In this document: positions 1 to 8,287 of the stretch, piece by piece | How the letters are laid out: each line of letters starts with the position of its first letter | Numbering within the stretch: position 1 is the first letter of the stretch | Origin: Ruminococcus sp. UBA4385 | GTDB lineage: Bacteria; Bacillota_A; Clostridia; Oscillospirales; Ruminococcaceae | Assembly: GCA_002391065.1 (NCBI GenBank) | Contig: DGRP01000164.1 | Location: 1-31,737 of the forward strand | Length of the DNA: 31,737 bases | Direction of reading: 5' to 3' | Notes under the pieces: generated by a model | Told to the model about the DNA's origin: nothing | The model's database searches: none | What the model saw: only the letters and a program-made list of their open reading frames with translations | Position numbers and translations under genes: made by a program

Positions 1-123
1 AAAAGAGGAGTACGAACGGACGGAGGGGGCGAGCTCCGAAACCTGCACGCCCCTGACGAAACAGAGAGCGAAGCGAACGCTTTTCGTCAATCGGAAGTGT
101 GGAGCACTTCCGACGACCACTCA
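1..123 (+). repeat. Structured dispersed repeat, copy 1 (inverted relative to 24191-24312)
   Basis: This stretch matches the reverse complement of 24191-24312 almost base for base. The only differences lie around 21-33, where copy 1 has a few substitutions and one extra base. It folds into two clear hairpins: an outer stem 54-61/82-89 with inner stem 67-70/78-81, and a 9-bp stem 91-99/105-113 with a 5-nt loop. The repeat starts at the window edge, so it may continue further left. The extra base breaks the reading frame that is open in copy 2, which argues that the element acts as DNA or RNA structure and not as a coding sequence. Confidence 0.9.
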
Positions 124-186
124 GCAGTTTAGCATAGCGGCACGTACAGATTATAGAAGTGAACTATCAGTATAATGCTTCGCACT

Positions 187-240
187 GACTGAGGGGCTTT
201 CCGGTCGCCCCCTAGAACCCCTTCGGGTAACCACTCAGTC
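187..240 (+). other. Three-way-junction-like structured element in the tsaD leader
   Basis: A closing stem gactgag/ctcagtc (187-193/234-240) encloses two small hairpins, ggggc/gcccc (193-197/207-211) and accc/gggt (217-220/225-228). The left strand can also pair with gccccctcag at 282-291 downstream, so an alternative fold is possible. No gene lies in 1-342 apart from this element and the repeat at 1-123. A TATAAT at 171-176 lacks a good -35 and is only a weak promoter candidate for tsaD. Confidence 0.5.
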
Positions 241-342
241 TATAAAAATACATACTTAGCTGTTTTGCTGTGTAAGGCAGTGCCCCCTCAGACTCCCTTC
301 GTGTGCAAACACAAAATAATAATAAAACCAAGGAGAAAGAAA

Positions 343-1359
343 ATGAAAATTCTAGGCATAGAAAGCTCATGCGACGAAACAGCCTGCTCTGTTGTTGAAG
401 ACGGAAAAACGGTGCTGTCAAATGTTGTCGCATCACAGATAGATGAGCATAAGCTTTACGGAGGAGTAGTCCCCGAGATAGCTTCACGCAGGCACGCTGA
501 GAATATCTCATGGGTGACAAGGCAGGCTCTCACTGATGCAGACTGTACCCTCGATGATATAGATGCTATAGCCGTGACCTATGCCCCGGGGCTGATAGGG
601 GCTCTGCTTGTGGGAGTAAGCTTTGCAAAGGGGCTTGCTATGACGGCTAAAAAGCCCCTTGTGCCTGTTCACCATATTGCAGGACATATAGCTGCAAACT
701 ATATCTCTCACCCCGAGCTTAAACCGCCGTATCTCTGCCTTGTGGTGTCGGGCGGACATTCACATCTGATCGAGGTTAAAGACTATACCAGATACCACGT
801 TATCGGGCGTACCCGTGACGATGCCGCAGGTGAGTGCTTCGATAAGGCCGCAAGAACGCTTGGTTATGAGTACCCGGGCGGAAAATTCATAGATCAGGCG
901 GCTAAGCTCGGCGACCCGACTGCCTTTAAGCTTCCAAAACCCAGAATTGTCGGAAGTGAGTTTGATTTTTCTTTCTCGGGACTGAAAACCGCAGTTATCA
1001 ATCAGGTTCATAACGCTGAGCAGAAGGGCGAAAAAATAAAGCCCGAGGATATGGCAGCTTCATTCCAGAAAACTGTCGCAGATACCCTCGCTGAGAAAAC
1101 TGTACTTGCGGCTAAGACCTTCGGCTATACGACCATTGCCTGCGCAGGCGGAGTTTCGGCAAACTCGGGAGTGAGGGACAAGCTCACCGAGGAGTGCGAA
1201 AAACGAGGCTGGAAGCTTTACCTCCCCGAGCTTAAATACTGCGGAGATAACGGCGCTATGATAGCCTGTCAGGGATATTATGATTACATCGCAGGAAAAA
1301 GAGCCGATGAGTCGCTCAATGCGATTGCTACGCTTTCACTTGACGATATAAGCGAATAG
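343..1359 (+). CDS. tsaD: tRNA N6-adenosine threonylcarbamoyltransferase TsaD
   Basis: TsaD transfers the threonylcarbamoyl group from threonylcarbamoyl-AMP to A37 of ANN-decoding tRNAs, working with TsaB and TsaE in the cytoplasm. The 338-residue protein shows the ASKHA-fold start MKILGIESSCDETA, the metal-binding H111-x3-H115 (HHIAGH), the SGGHS loop at 136-140, and a C-terminal YCGDNGAM motif. Length fits the family. An upstream in-frame ATG exists at 265, but AGGAGA at 331-336 fits the ATG at 343, and the family N-terminus starts there. It is followed after 14 nt by the GtrA-like gene and is probably co-transcribed with it. tsaB and tsaE are not in the window. Confidence 0.97.
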   Translation: MKILGIESSCDETACSVVEDGKTVLSNVVASQIDEHKLYGGVVPEIASRRHAENISWVTRQALTDADCTLDDIDAIAVTYAPGLIGALLVGVSFAKGLAMTAKKPLVPVHHIAGHIAANYISHPELKPPYLCLVVSGGHSHLIEVKDYTRYHVIGRTRDDAAGECFDKAARTLGYEYPGGKFIDQAAKLGDPTAFKLPKPRIVGSEFDFSFSGLKTAVINQVHNAEQKGEKIKPEDMAASFQKTVADTLAEKTVLAAKTFGYTTIACAGGVSANSGVRDKLTEECEKRGWKLYLPELKYCGDNGAMIACQGYYDYIAGKRADESLNAIATLSLDDISE

Positions 1360-1373
1360 AAAGAGGAAAAGAA

Positions 1374-1877
1374 ATGGAGACAGAGAAAAAAGATATATTT
1401 GACAAAATAATGAGCTGGGGCTTCTTAAAAAAGTTCGAGCCGTTCTATAAGGCACATAAGGAAGTGCTTCTGTACCTCTTCTTCGGTGGGCTGACTACAG
1501 TTGTCAGCGTTATTTTCTTCGCAATACCTATGAATATGCTCCACATAGGAAAGGGAAAGCTATTTGGCTTCACAATAGACTATGATGTGACTATCGCAAA
1601 CATAATCTCGTGGATATGCGCCGTTACCTTCGCTTATGTGACCAACAGAACATGGGTGTTCGAGGATAAGGCTCACGGAACAGGTGCCGTAGTCAGGGAA
1701 TGTGCGGCCTTCTTCGCAGGAAGGCTTTTCACCCTCGTTGTGGAAACTCTCCTCCTCAACGTTATGACCAATACCTTCAAAATGCAGGAGATAATCGCAA
1801 AGATAATAGTTTCTGTCGTGACGATAGTTCTTAACTACTTTATAAGCAAGCTTCTGGTGTTTAAAAAAGAAAAATAA
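1374..1877 (+). CDS. GtrA-like family membrane protein
   Basis: This 167-residue protein has about four hydrophobic segments (roughly 28-50, 74-96, 105-128 and 138-160) and the GtrA-type pattern NRTWVFEDK between helices 2 and 3, with FISKLLVFKK at the C-terminus. GtrA proteins are proposed to flip polyprenyl-phosphate-linked sugars across the membrane for decoration of wall or surface polymers. The start has a good RBS (aagagg) about 7 nt upstream. A GtrB-like glycosyltransferase lies at 2770-3723, but tatD separates the two. The family call is firm; the sugar carried is unknown. Confidence 0.85.
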   Translation: METEKKDIFDKIMSWGFLKKFEPFYKAHKEVLLYLFFGGLTTVVSVIFFAIPMNMLHIGKGKLFGFTIDYDVTIANIISWICAVTFAYVTNRTWVFEDKAHGTGAVVRECAAFFAGRLFTLVVETLLLNVMTNTFKMQEIIAKIIVSVVTIVLNYFISKLLVFKKEK

Positions 1878-1884
1878 AAAACAG

Positions 1885-1913
1885 TTTACAAATCGTAAAA
1901 TCTGTGTTATAAT
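1885..1913 (+). promoter_or_regulatory. Sigma-A promoter for tatD
   Basis: TTTACA at 1885-1890 and a perfect TATAAT at 1908-1913 are separated by 17 bp. It sits between the gtrA-like stop and tatD, so tatD and the genes after it can be transcribed independently of tsaD. Confidence 0.75.
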
Positions 1914-1953
1914 ATATAAGCGGTTTTTTGCCGCTTGGAAAGGGTGCAGAAAA

Positions 1954-2739
1954 ATTAAAGGTATTTTTGATTCGCACTGCCACTATAATGACTCAGCCTT
2001 TGATGAGGACAGAGATAAGCTCCTTGATTTTATGCTTACCGATGAGAGTTCTCCCATAGACAAGCTCGTTCATGCATCGACCGATGTGCCCTCATCTGAG
2101 TTCGGAATAGAGATGGCTGAAAAGTATGAGCGCTTTTATACTTCCATAGGCTTTCACCCCGAAGTGATAGACGAGCTCCCCGAGGATTGGGAAGATCAGC
2201 TTGAAAGGCTATATAATAAGGCTCTTCCTACAGGCAAGCTTGTGGCTGTCGGTGAGATAGGGCTTGATTATCACTATGAGGGCTACGATAAGGAAAGGCA
2301 GATAATGCTCTTTGAGCGTCAGGTACAGTTTGCACTGGATAAAGAGCTCCCGATAATAGTTCACTGCAGAGATGCAACTCAGGACTGTATGGAGATACTC
2401 AGGCGGTACAGGCCGAGAGGCGTTATGCATTGCTTTTCGGGCTCGGCGGAAACTGCGCTTGAGGTGGTAAAGCTCGGAATGTATGTGGGCTTTACAGGCT
2501 CGCTTGCTTTTAAGAATAATAAAAAGGGCAGGGCAGTTTTAGAGGCTGTCCCCCTCGACAGGATCCTCTTTGAGACAGACTGCCCCTATATGGCGCCCCC
2601 TCCATACAGAGGAAAAAGAAGCGAAAGCTTTATGATTGAGGAGGTAGCTAAGATCGCCGCCGAGATAAAAGAACTCGACCCCCAGAAAATGATAGATATC
2701 ACAAACGAAAATGCATCACGCCTTTTCGTAATAGAATAG
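1954..2739 (+). CDS. tatD: TatD family metal-dependent hydrolase/DNase with apparent ATT start
   Basis: TatD proteins are TIM-barrel metal-dependent nucleases. All ligands are visible when the frame is read from 1954: HxH (H8, H10, in FDSHCHYND), E101 (GEIGLDY), H137 (IVHCRDA), H159 (GVMHCFSG) and D209 (FETDCPYMAP), giving 261 residues as in the family. The first in-frame ATG at 2032 would delete the essential HxH. No in-frame ATG, GTG or TTG exists between the promoter at 1885-1913 and the HxH; the best initiator is ATT at 1954, 9 nt after GGAAAGGG. A one-base error in the A-run at 1950-1954 that would otherwise join a GTG at 1944 cannot be excluded, but that GTG would have no spaced RBS. 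Confidence 0.85.
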   Translation: MKGIFDSHCHYNDSAFDEDRDKLLDFMLTDESSPIDKLVHASTDVPSSEFGIEMAEKYERFYTSIGFHPEVIDELPEDWEDQLERLYNKALPTGKLVAVGEIGLDYHYEGYDKERQIMLFERQVQFALDKELPIIVHCRDATQDCMEILRRYRPRGVMHCFSGSAETALEVVKLGMYVGFTGSLAFKNNKKGRAVLEAVPLDRILFETDCPYMAPPPYRGKRSESFMIEEVAKIAAEIKELDPQKMIDITNENASRLFVIE

Positions 2740-2769
2740 ATATATACAAAAAGGAGAATAAGAGACAAA

Positions 2770-3723
2770 ATGGCAGAAATAATGTACATTGTTATCCCCT
2801 GCTACAATGAAGAGGAAATGCTTCCGATAACGGCTAAGGCACTTATGAAAAAGATGTCAGAGCTTATCGAGGGAGGAAGGATCTCTCCGAGAAGCAAGGT
2901 AATGTTCGTGAATGACGGCTCAAAGGACAAGACATGGGAGGTCATTGAAAAGCTTCACGGGCTCAGCGGATACTTCACAGGCATATCGCTTTCAAGAAAC
3001 AAGGGTCATCAGAACGCTCTGCTTGCAGGAATGATGACAGCAAAAAACTATGCTGACATCATAGTTTCAATGGACGCTGACCTGCAGGACGATATTGATG
3101 CAATAGACGGCTTCCTCGACAAGAGGGCCGAGGGCTGTGAGATAGTTTACGGAGTGCGCTCATCAAGAGAGAAGGACACCGCTTTTAAGAGAAACACAGC
3201 TCAGCTTTACTACAAGCTTCTTGAAAAAATGGGGGTTGAGATTACCTACAATCACGCTGACTACAGAATGATGAGCAAAAGGGCAGTGGAAGCTCTCGCA
3301 GAGTTCAAGGAAGTAAATCTCTTCCTTAGAGGACTTGTTCCGATGGTGGGCTTCAAAAGCGACACTGTTACCTATGTTCGTAATGAGAGAGTCGCAGGTG
3401 AATCCAAGTATCCTCTCAAAAAGATGATCTCCTTTGCAGTAGAGGGTATAACCTCGCTGTCGGTAAAGCCGATAAGGTTTATCACAGCACTCGGATTTAT
3501 AGTGTTCCTTGTATCAATTATTATGCTCCTGTACTTCCTTATCACATGGGCAGTAGGCAACACTGTAAGAGGCTGGGCATCGACGATAACCTCAGTATGG
3601 GCAATCGGCGGACTGCAGCTTTTATCTATAGGTATTATAGGCGAATATATTGGCAAGATTTATCTTGAAACCAAGGCTCGCCCGAAATATATAATCGACA
3701 TCAATCTTGAAGAAAATGAATAG
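2770..3723 (+). CDS. GtrB-like glycosyltransferase family 2, polyprenyl-phosphate type
   Basis: Predicted to move a sugar from a nucleotide donor to polyprenyl phosphate on the cytoplasmic face of the membrane. The 317-residue protein has a GT-A domain (VIPCYNEE at 8-15, NDGS at 48-51, DADLQDD at 102-108 with the metal-binding DxD-like pair) and two C-terminal membrane helices (about 237-260 and 269-293), preceded by a basic ESKYPLKKM segment typical of the DPM1/GtrB group. It pairs logically with the GtrA-like flippase at 1374, from which tatD separates it. The RBS (aaggag, 2751-2756) lies 13 nt before the ATG, which is long. It is followed after 11 nt by the SseB-like gene. The sugar and final polymer cannot be inferred. 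Confidence 0.88.
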   Translation: MAEIMYIVIPCYNEEEMLPITAKALMKKMSELIEGGRISPRSKVMFVNDGSKDKTWEVIEKLHGLSGYFTGISLSRNKGHQNALLAGMMTAKNYADIIVSMDADLQDDIDAIDGFLDKRAEGCEIVYGVRSSREKDTAFKRNTAQLYYKLLEKMGVEITYNHADYRMMSKRAVEALAEFKEVNLFLRGLVPMVGFKSDTVTYVRNERVAGESKYPLKKMISFAVEGITSLSVKPIRFITALGFIVFLVSIIMLLYFLITWAVGNTVRGWASTITSVWAIGGLQLLSIGIIGEYIGKIYLETKARPKYIIDINLEENE

Positions 3724-3734
3724 GAGTGAATATT

Positions 3735-4334
3735 ATGGCAGAACTCAGAGCTAATAAGGAAAAGCCGAATTTTGACAATAACCCCATGCTTATCGAGGCT
3801 ATTTCACAAATGAGAGCAAACTTCAGCCCTGAAACTCAGAACAAGGTTATCAACGCAGCGATCAGGTGTACTTTCTATGTTCCTGCAAACGTATTGCAGC
3901 AGAAAAAGCCTACAGGTCAGCAGGAGATCGTATTCGACGAGAACAACAGAGCTCACATGCATGAAAAGGTAGATGTACAGACCTCTGCAAGGTTTATACT
4001 CATCACCAACAATAAGACTAATGATAAGTACTTCCCTGTATTTACCGATAAGGATGAGCTTGCATTGCTCAAAACAGACCAGCCTTATCAGGCATTTGCT
4101 ATGAAGTTTGGTGATATAGCTACAATTACCGAGCAGAATCCCGCTGTTAAGGGCTTTGTTATCAATCCTTTCCACGAGAATCTTCCTTTCACTCAGGAGA
4201 TGCTTACCTCTATCGGTCAGACACTTCTGAAAGTTAAGCAGGAAAGAGAAGCTGCAGCAAAGGCAGCAGAGGCAGCAGAGGGTGAACAGTCGGGAGCAGG
4301 CATTACACACACTGTAAATTCCGATCCTGAATAA
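3735..4334 (+). CDS. SseB family protein
   Basis: A soluble 199-residue protein. The middle part carries the pattern of the SseB N-terminal domain: a basic strand segment with FYVPANVLQQKK, then RFILITNN and YFPVFTDKDEL, and later GFVINPFHENLPF. The C-terminal 30 residues are Ala/Glu-rich and probably disordered. SseB-domain proteins in Firmicutes have no settled role, though they are often found near secretion or surface genes. I chose the ATG at 3735 (GGAG at 3723-3726, 8 nt away) over the in-frame GTG at 3726, which would overlap the RBS. It ends the left transcription unit; a strong terminator follows. Confidence 0.75.
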   Translation: MAELRANKEKPNFDNNPMLIEAISQMRANFSPETQNKVINAAIRCTFYVPANVLQQKKPTGQQEIVFDENNRAHMHEKVDVQTSARFILITNNKTNDKYFPVFTDKDELALLKTDQPYQAFAMKFGDIATITEQNPAVKGFVINPFHENLPFTQEMLTSIGQTLLKVKQEREAAAKAAEAAEGEQSGAGITHTVNSDPE

Positions 4335-4340
4335 GCTATT

Positions 4341-4370
4341 AAAAGACCGTGAAAACTCACGGTCTTTTTT
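4341..4370 (+). terminator. Rho-independent terminator after the SseB-like gene
   Basis: A perfect stem agaccgtga/tcacggtct with a 4-nt loop, preceded by an A-run and followed by TTTTTT. It ends the transcription unit that begins upstream of tatD or tsaD. Confidence 0.9.
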
Positions 4371-4383
4371 GTATGAATAGCTA

Positions 4384-4412
4384 TTTACTTTTTTTGAGTT
4401 TTGTGCTATAAT
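4384..4412 (+). promoter_or_regulatory. Sigma-A promoter of the serine hydrolase gene
   Basis: TTTACT at 4384-4389 and TATAAT at 4407-4412 are 17 bp apart, just after the terminator at 4341-4370 and about 32 bp before the ATG at 4444. Confidence 0.75.
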
Positions 4413-4443
4413 GTCAATGTGTGTCAGATATTGGAGGCAGAAC

Positions 4444-5505
4444 ATGGATAATAAAAAGGATTTTTTACAGACAATAAAAGATCTTTTCAGTAAGGCTGTT
4501 TCTAAGATTTTAAGTGTCAGGGACAGTCTGGAGGACAAGCTCGGAGCAAGACGGCTGAGAATAATTGCTGTCAGTGCTGCGGCTTTTATTGTGCTGCTTA
4601 TTCTTATGATCGCCTCAGGTGCCTGCTCACATGAGACTGAAAAAACAGGCAAGATAACTGATTCAAAGGCAAGCAAGGCAGTTTCGGCAAAGGTTTCCGA
4701 TAAAAAGGAAAGCAGCAGCTCTGAAAAAGATGAAAGTGAGCCTGACAAAGCTGTTAAGGAAAAGACTGTTGAAAAAAGAGATGAACACGTCGGTAATCTT
4801 AAAGCACTGAAAGAACAGCTTAAAGAAACCACTGACGGCCTTTACGGAGACTGGTCGGTATTTATAAAGAATCTTGATACAGGTGATGCATTTACTCTGA
4901 ACGATCACCCTGTTTATCCTGCAAGTATGATAAAACTGTTCTGCGGCGGCGCTTGCTATCAGGCTATTGAAGACGGGCTCATAAATGAAGAGGATTATGA
5001 GTACATGATCTATACTATGGTATCAGAGAGCAACAATGATTCCTTCAACACAATGCTGTGGGCACTTGGAAAGGGCTATGTTACCAACTGGTGCAGAGAA
5101 AACGGCTATATGAACACCGAACAGCATCACGGGCTGTTCCCCTCCGATAACGGAGAAGGCCTTGAGGATTCTGATCTGAGAAACCAGACCTGTGTATCAG
5201 ATGTCGGCAGAATGCTCGAGGACATTTACAACGGCGAATGTGTAAGCAAGGAAGCCTCGGAAAAGCTTCTTGATCTGCTTTTCCGGCAGAAATACCGTTC
5301 AAAGATACCTGCGGGCGTACCCTACGGAGATGTAGCAAACAAAACGGGCGAAACCTACGATGTATCTCATGACTGCGCTATAGTTTACTCACCGAACTGC
5401 ACCTACATAGTGGTTATCATGTGTGAGTGTCCGGACATGGGCATGGAGAAGTTCTACGAATTCTCAATGCTTTCCTCACAGATCTACAATTATATGAACT
5501 CATAG
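4444..5505 (+). CDS. Membrane-anchored class A beta-lactamase-fold serine hydrolase
   Basis: A 353-residue protein with an N-terminal cytoplasmic stretch, one membrane helix (about 39-60), a charged Lys/Ser/Glu linker (62-118) and an extracytoplasmic serine-hydrolase domain. Penicilloyl-serine hydrolase motifs are visible: S161-M-I-K164 (SxxK), S194-ESNND (SxN-like) and K300-T-G. I cannot place a convincing Glu166 equivalent, so beta-lactam hydrolysis is uncertain; related class A-fold proteins in Clostridia are often of unknown substrate or act on peptidoglycan. The ATG at 4444 is preceded by GGAGG at 4433-4437 and has its own promoter. It is a single-gene unit between a terminator and the hairpin cassette at 5551-5768. 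Confidence 0.8.
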   Translation: MDNKKDFLQTIKDLFSKAVSKILSVRDSLEDKLGARRLRIIAVSAAAFIVLLILMIASGACSHETEKTGKITDSKASKAVSAKVSDKKESSSSEKDESEPDKAVKEKTVEKRDEHVGNLKALKEQLKETTDGLYGDWSVFIKNLDTGDAFTLNDHPVYPASMIKLFCGGACYQAIEDGLINEEDYEYMIYTMVSESNNDSFNTMLWALGKGYVTNWCRENGYMNTEQHHGLFPSDNGEGLEDSDLRNQTCVSDVGRMLEDIYNGECVSKEASEKLLDLLFRQKYRSKIPAGVPYGDVANKTGETYDVSHDCAIVYSPNCTYIVVIMCECPDMGMEKFYEFSMLSSQIYNYMNS

Positions 5506-5550
5506 CAGGATTTTCCCTGCCCATAGACCTTTAACTTTTACATATAAACT

Positions 5551-5768
5551 AAGTCCACACCTTGCGGTGTGGACTTCAGTCTGTCGATAAACTCAAAATA
5601 GTGCAGATTTTGCCTCGTCAGGTCTGTACATTCGTACAGACAGACTCGGCTGGAGTGAGGGGAGATGGGGCTTCGCCCCATTTGCCCCACTGGGGCTATC
5701 GCCCCAGACCCCTTTTAAAAGAACTTTTGCAACAAGCAAAGTCCACACCTTGCGGTGTGGACTTTTTT
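5551..5768. repeat. Hairpin cassette flanked by identical terminator-like palindromes
   Basis: Two copies of the same palindrome (aagtccacacc-ttgc-ggtgtggactt) lie at 5551-5576 and 5738-5765 in direct orientation; the second has a 12-bp stem and runs into TTTTTT. The 161 bp between them hold three more perfect hairpins: 5622-5629/5634-5641, 5665-5671/5675-5681 and 5690-5696/5701-5707. The block fills the gap between the convergent serine hydrolase and gyrA genes. The second palindrome is a good terminator for + strand transcription; on the - strand it lacks a clean T-run. The duplicated ends around a structured core look like a small dispersed element. Confidence 0.8.
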
Positions 5769-5773
5769 ATAGA

Positions 5774-8284
5774 TTAGTCTTCATCATCAGATGCATTTTC
5801 TGTGTCGATAGGGTCTGTTCCTACGTTCGATGCCTCTATCTCTTCCTGCGATGCCTGCTCAACCTCTTCGGTCTCTGCTTCATCGTCATGCTCGGTTCTT
5901 GTGAATGCCACTACCTTGACATCATCTGCAACTCTCATAAGCCTTACTCCCTTGGAGTAACGTCCCATCATGCTGATGTCACAAGCCCTGATCCTGATTA
6001 CAATACCGTCAGATGAAATCATTACAATATCGTCTTCATCATCAACGACCTTAATACCGCATACATCACCGTTCCTATAGTTTGTAAGACCTTTACCGCC
6101 TCTCTTCTGGATACGGTAGTTTTCAAGGTCAACTCGCCTTCCGAGACCGTGCTCCGAAACTGTCAGAACGCTTGCACCCTCACGAACTCTTGCCATTGAA
6201 ACCACATAGTCACCCTTGCTGAGCCTTATAGCCCTTACGCCGTGAGCAGTTCTCGACATAAGCCTTGCGTCAGTTTCCTTGATGCGGATAGCGTTACCGT
6301 CATGAGTTGCTATGATAAGCTCATTGTCACCGTAGGTCATTCTGACGCCTGCTATCTCGTCGCCCTCGTCAAGTCCTATAGCAATAAGACCATGCTTTCT
6401 TACATTCTTGTAAGCATTAAGAGGTGTCCTCTTTATCTTGCCGTTCTTAGTAGCCATTACAATGAACTTGCCCTCGGCAAAGTCTTCAGTCTTAATCATA
6501 GCGGCTATCTTCTCGCCCTCGTTAAGCTGTAAGAGATTTACTATATTGGTTCCTCGTGATGTTCTCGATCCCTCGGGGAGCTCATAGCACTTGAGCTTAT
6601 ACATAATGCCCTTGTTTGAAATAAACAGTATCTCATCATGTGAAGAGCAGATCTGAAGCTCATCTATGAAGTCATCTTCACGCTGCTTCATACCTGTGAT
6701 GCCCTTGCCGCCTCTCTTCTGAGCCTTGTACTCGGAAACAGGCATTCTCTTGATGTAGCCTGCATTGGTATAGGTAACTACATTTTCTTCAACAGGGATA
6801 AGGTCTTCTATATCAAGTTCACCGCTTACGTTCTCTATAGCAGTTCTTCTCTTGTCGCCGAACTTATCCTGAATAGCCTCAACCTCTTCGATGATAATAT
6901 CAAGCACTCTCTGATGATTTGCAAGTATATCCTCAAGATCGGCAACCTTGAGCTGTATCTCAGCCAGTTCGTCAATGATCTTCTGTCTTTCAAGACCTGT
7001 CAGTCTGCCCAGTGTCATCTGTGCAATGTGGTCAGCCTGAATATCTGTCAGACCAAAGCGGCTGCAAAGTCTCTCCTTAGCCTCGGGAACGTTCTTCGAG
7101 GTTTTCATTATCTCAATTACCTCGTCGATATTATCAAGTGCGATAACAAGTCCCTGCAGAATATGCTCACGCTCTTTAGCCTTTTTAAGGTCAAACCTTG
7201 TTCTTCTCTCGATAACATCTACCTGAAAGTCGATGTACTGCTCGAGCATTTCTTTCAGAGTAAGTATCTTCGGAACGCCGTTTACAAGTGCCAGCATAAT
7301 AACGCCGACAGTGTCCTGCAGCTGGGTATAGCTGAACAGCTTATTGAGCACAAGCTCGGGATTTGCATCCTTTTTGAGCTCAATAACTATTCTCATTCCG
7401 TCCTTGCCTGTTTCATCACGCAGGTCATGGATACCCTCTATTCTCTTTTCTTTAACAAGGTCGGCGATAGCAACGCAGAGCCTTGCCTTATTTACCATAT
7501 ATGGTATCTCGGTAACGATGATGCAGTTTCTTCCCTTGATCTCTTCTATTGAGGTCTTGGAGCGCAGCGTTATCTTACCTCTTCCTGTGCCGTAAGCAGC
7601 CCTTATGCCTGCTCTTCCCATGATGATACCGCCTGTCGGGAAGTCAGGTCCCTGAATGCTCTCCATAAGCTCATCGAGTGTGCAGTCGGGGTTTTTCATA
7701 ACTGTCTTCATACCCTCGATGACCTCGTGCAGGTTATGCGGAGGGATATTTGTAGCCATACCTACAGCAATACCTACCGAGCCGTTGCAAAGGAGGTTCG
7801 GGAACCTTGACGGCAGAACCACCGGCTCCTGCAATCTGTCATCGTAGTTCGGCTGGAAATCTACAGTCTTTTTATTTATATCGGTGAGCATATTCACCGA
7901 CATTTTTGCCATTTTAGCCTCAGTATAACGGTAAGCAGCCGGAGGGTCTCCGTCTACAGAGCCGAAGTTTCCGTGACCGTCTACAAGGGGGTACCTCATA
8001 GAGAAGCTCTGAGCAAGTCTTACCAGTGCATCATAAACGGAAGCGTCACCGTGAGGGTGATACTTACCCAGCACCGAACCTACCGTATCAGCGCACTTAC
8101 GGTACTGCTGATCGGGGGTAAGGCCGTTTTCATACATAGTATAAAGTATTCTTCTGTGAACAGGCTTCAGACCGTCTCTTACATCAGGCAAAGCTCTCGA
8201 AACTATTACTGCCATCGAATATTGAATAAAAGATTCTTTCATTATCTTTTCAACATCAGATTCAATAATATTATGATCGATCAA
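5774..8284 (-). CDS. gyrA: DNA gyrase subunit A
   Basis: GyrA carries the DNA cleavage and wrapping functions of gyrase, which introduces negative supercoils. The 836-residue protein has the winged-helix domain with catalytic Tyr120 (AAYRYTEA), a coiled tower region and a C-terminal beta-pinwheel with the GyrA box QKRGGKG, present in a second copy further on, and an acidic Asp/Glu-rich tail. In the quinolone-determining region ([10 protein letters not shown], 76-85) the residue equal to E. coli Ser83 is Ala81, while the Asp87 equivalent is kept (Asp85). The start is TTG at 8284, with GGAG 9 nt upstream. It lies 3 nt after the membrane protein gene and in the same operon as gyrB. Confidence 0.97.
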   Translation of the reverse strand: MIDHNIIESDVEKIMKESFIQYSMAVIVSRALPDVRDGLKPVHRRILYTMYENGLTPDQQYRKCADTVGSVLGKYHPHGDASVYDALVRLAQSFSMRYPLVDGHGNFGSVDGDPPAAYRYTEAKMAKMSVNMLTDINKKTVDFQPNYDDRLQEPVVLPSRFPNLLCNGSVGIAVGMATNIPPHNLHEVIEGMKTVMKNPDCTLDELMESIQGPDFPTGGIIMGRAGIRAAYGTGRGKITLRSKTSIEEIKGRNCIIVTEIPYMVNKARLCVAIADLVKEKRIEGIHDLRDETGKDGMRIVIELKKDANPELVLNKLFSYTQLQDTVGVIMLALVNGVPKILTLKEMLEQYIDFQVDVIERRTRFDLKKAKEREHILQGLVIALDNIDEVIEIMKTSKNVPEAKERLCSRFGLTDIQADHIAQMTLGRLTGLERQKIIDELAEIQLKVADLEDILANHQRVLDIIIEEVEAIQDKFGDKRRTAIENVSGELDIEDLIPVEENVVTYTNAGYIKRMPVSEYKAQKRGGKGITGMKQREDDFIDELQICSSHDEILFISNKGIMYKLKCYELPEGSRTSRGTNIVNLLQLNEGEKIAAMIKTEDFAEGKFIVMATKNGKIKRTPLNAYKNVRKHGLIAIGLDEGDEIAGVRMTYGDNELIIATHDGNAIRIKETDARLMSRTAHGVRAIRLSKGDYVVSMARVREGASVLTVSEHGLGRRVDLENYRIQKRGGKGLTNYRNGDVCGIKVVDDEDDIVMISSDGIVIRIRACDISMMGRYSKGVRLMRVADDVKVVAFTRTEHDDEAETEEVEQASQEEIEASNVGTDPIDTENASDDED

Positions 8285-8287
8285 TTA

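Noticed and set aside
124..342. T-box or known riboswitch in the tsaD leader
   Set aside because: No T-box consensus or other named core was found; only generic stems are present.
3804..4832. A 342-codon frame on the - strand
   Set aside because: It runs antisense to the SseB-like gene, the terminator and the serine hydrolase; the composition is that of an antisense shadow and no family pattern is seen.
5551..5768. CRISPR array
   Set aside because: Only two copies of a palindrome are present, separated by 161 bp, with no regular spacers and no cas gene.
6914..7552. A 212-codon + strand frame inside gyrA
   Set aside because: It is antisense to a fully conserved gyrA segment and has no RBS or family pattern.
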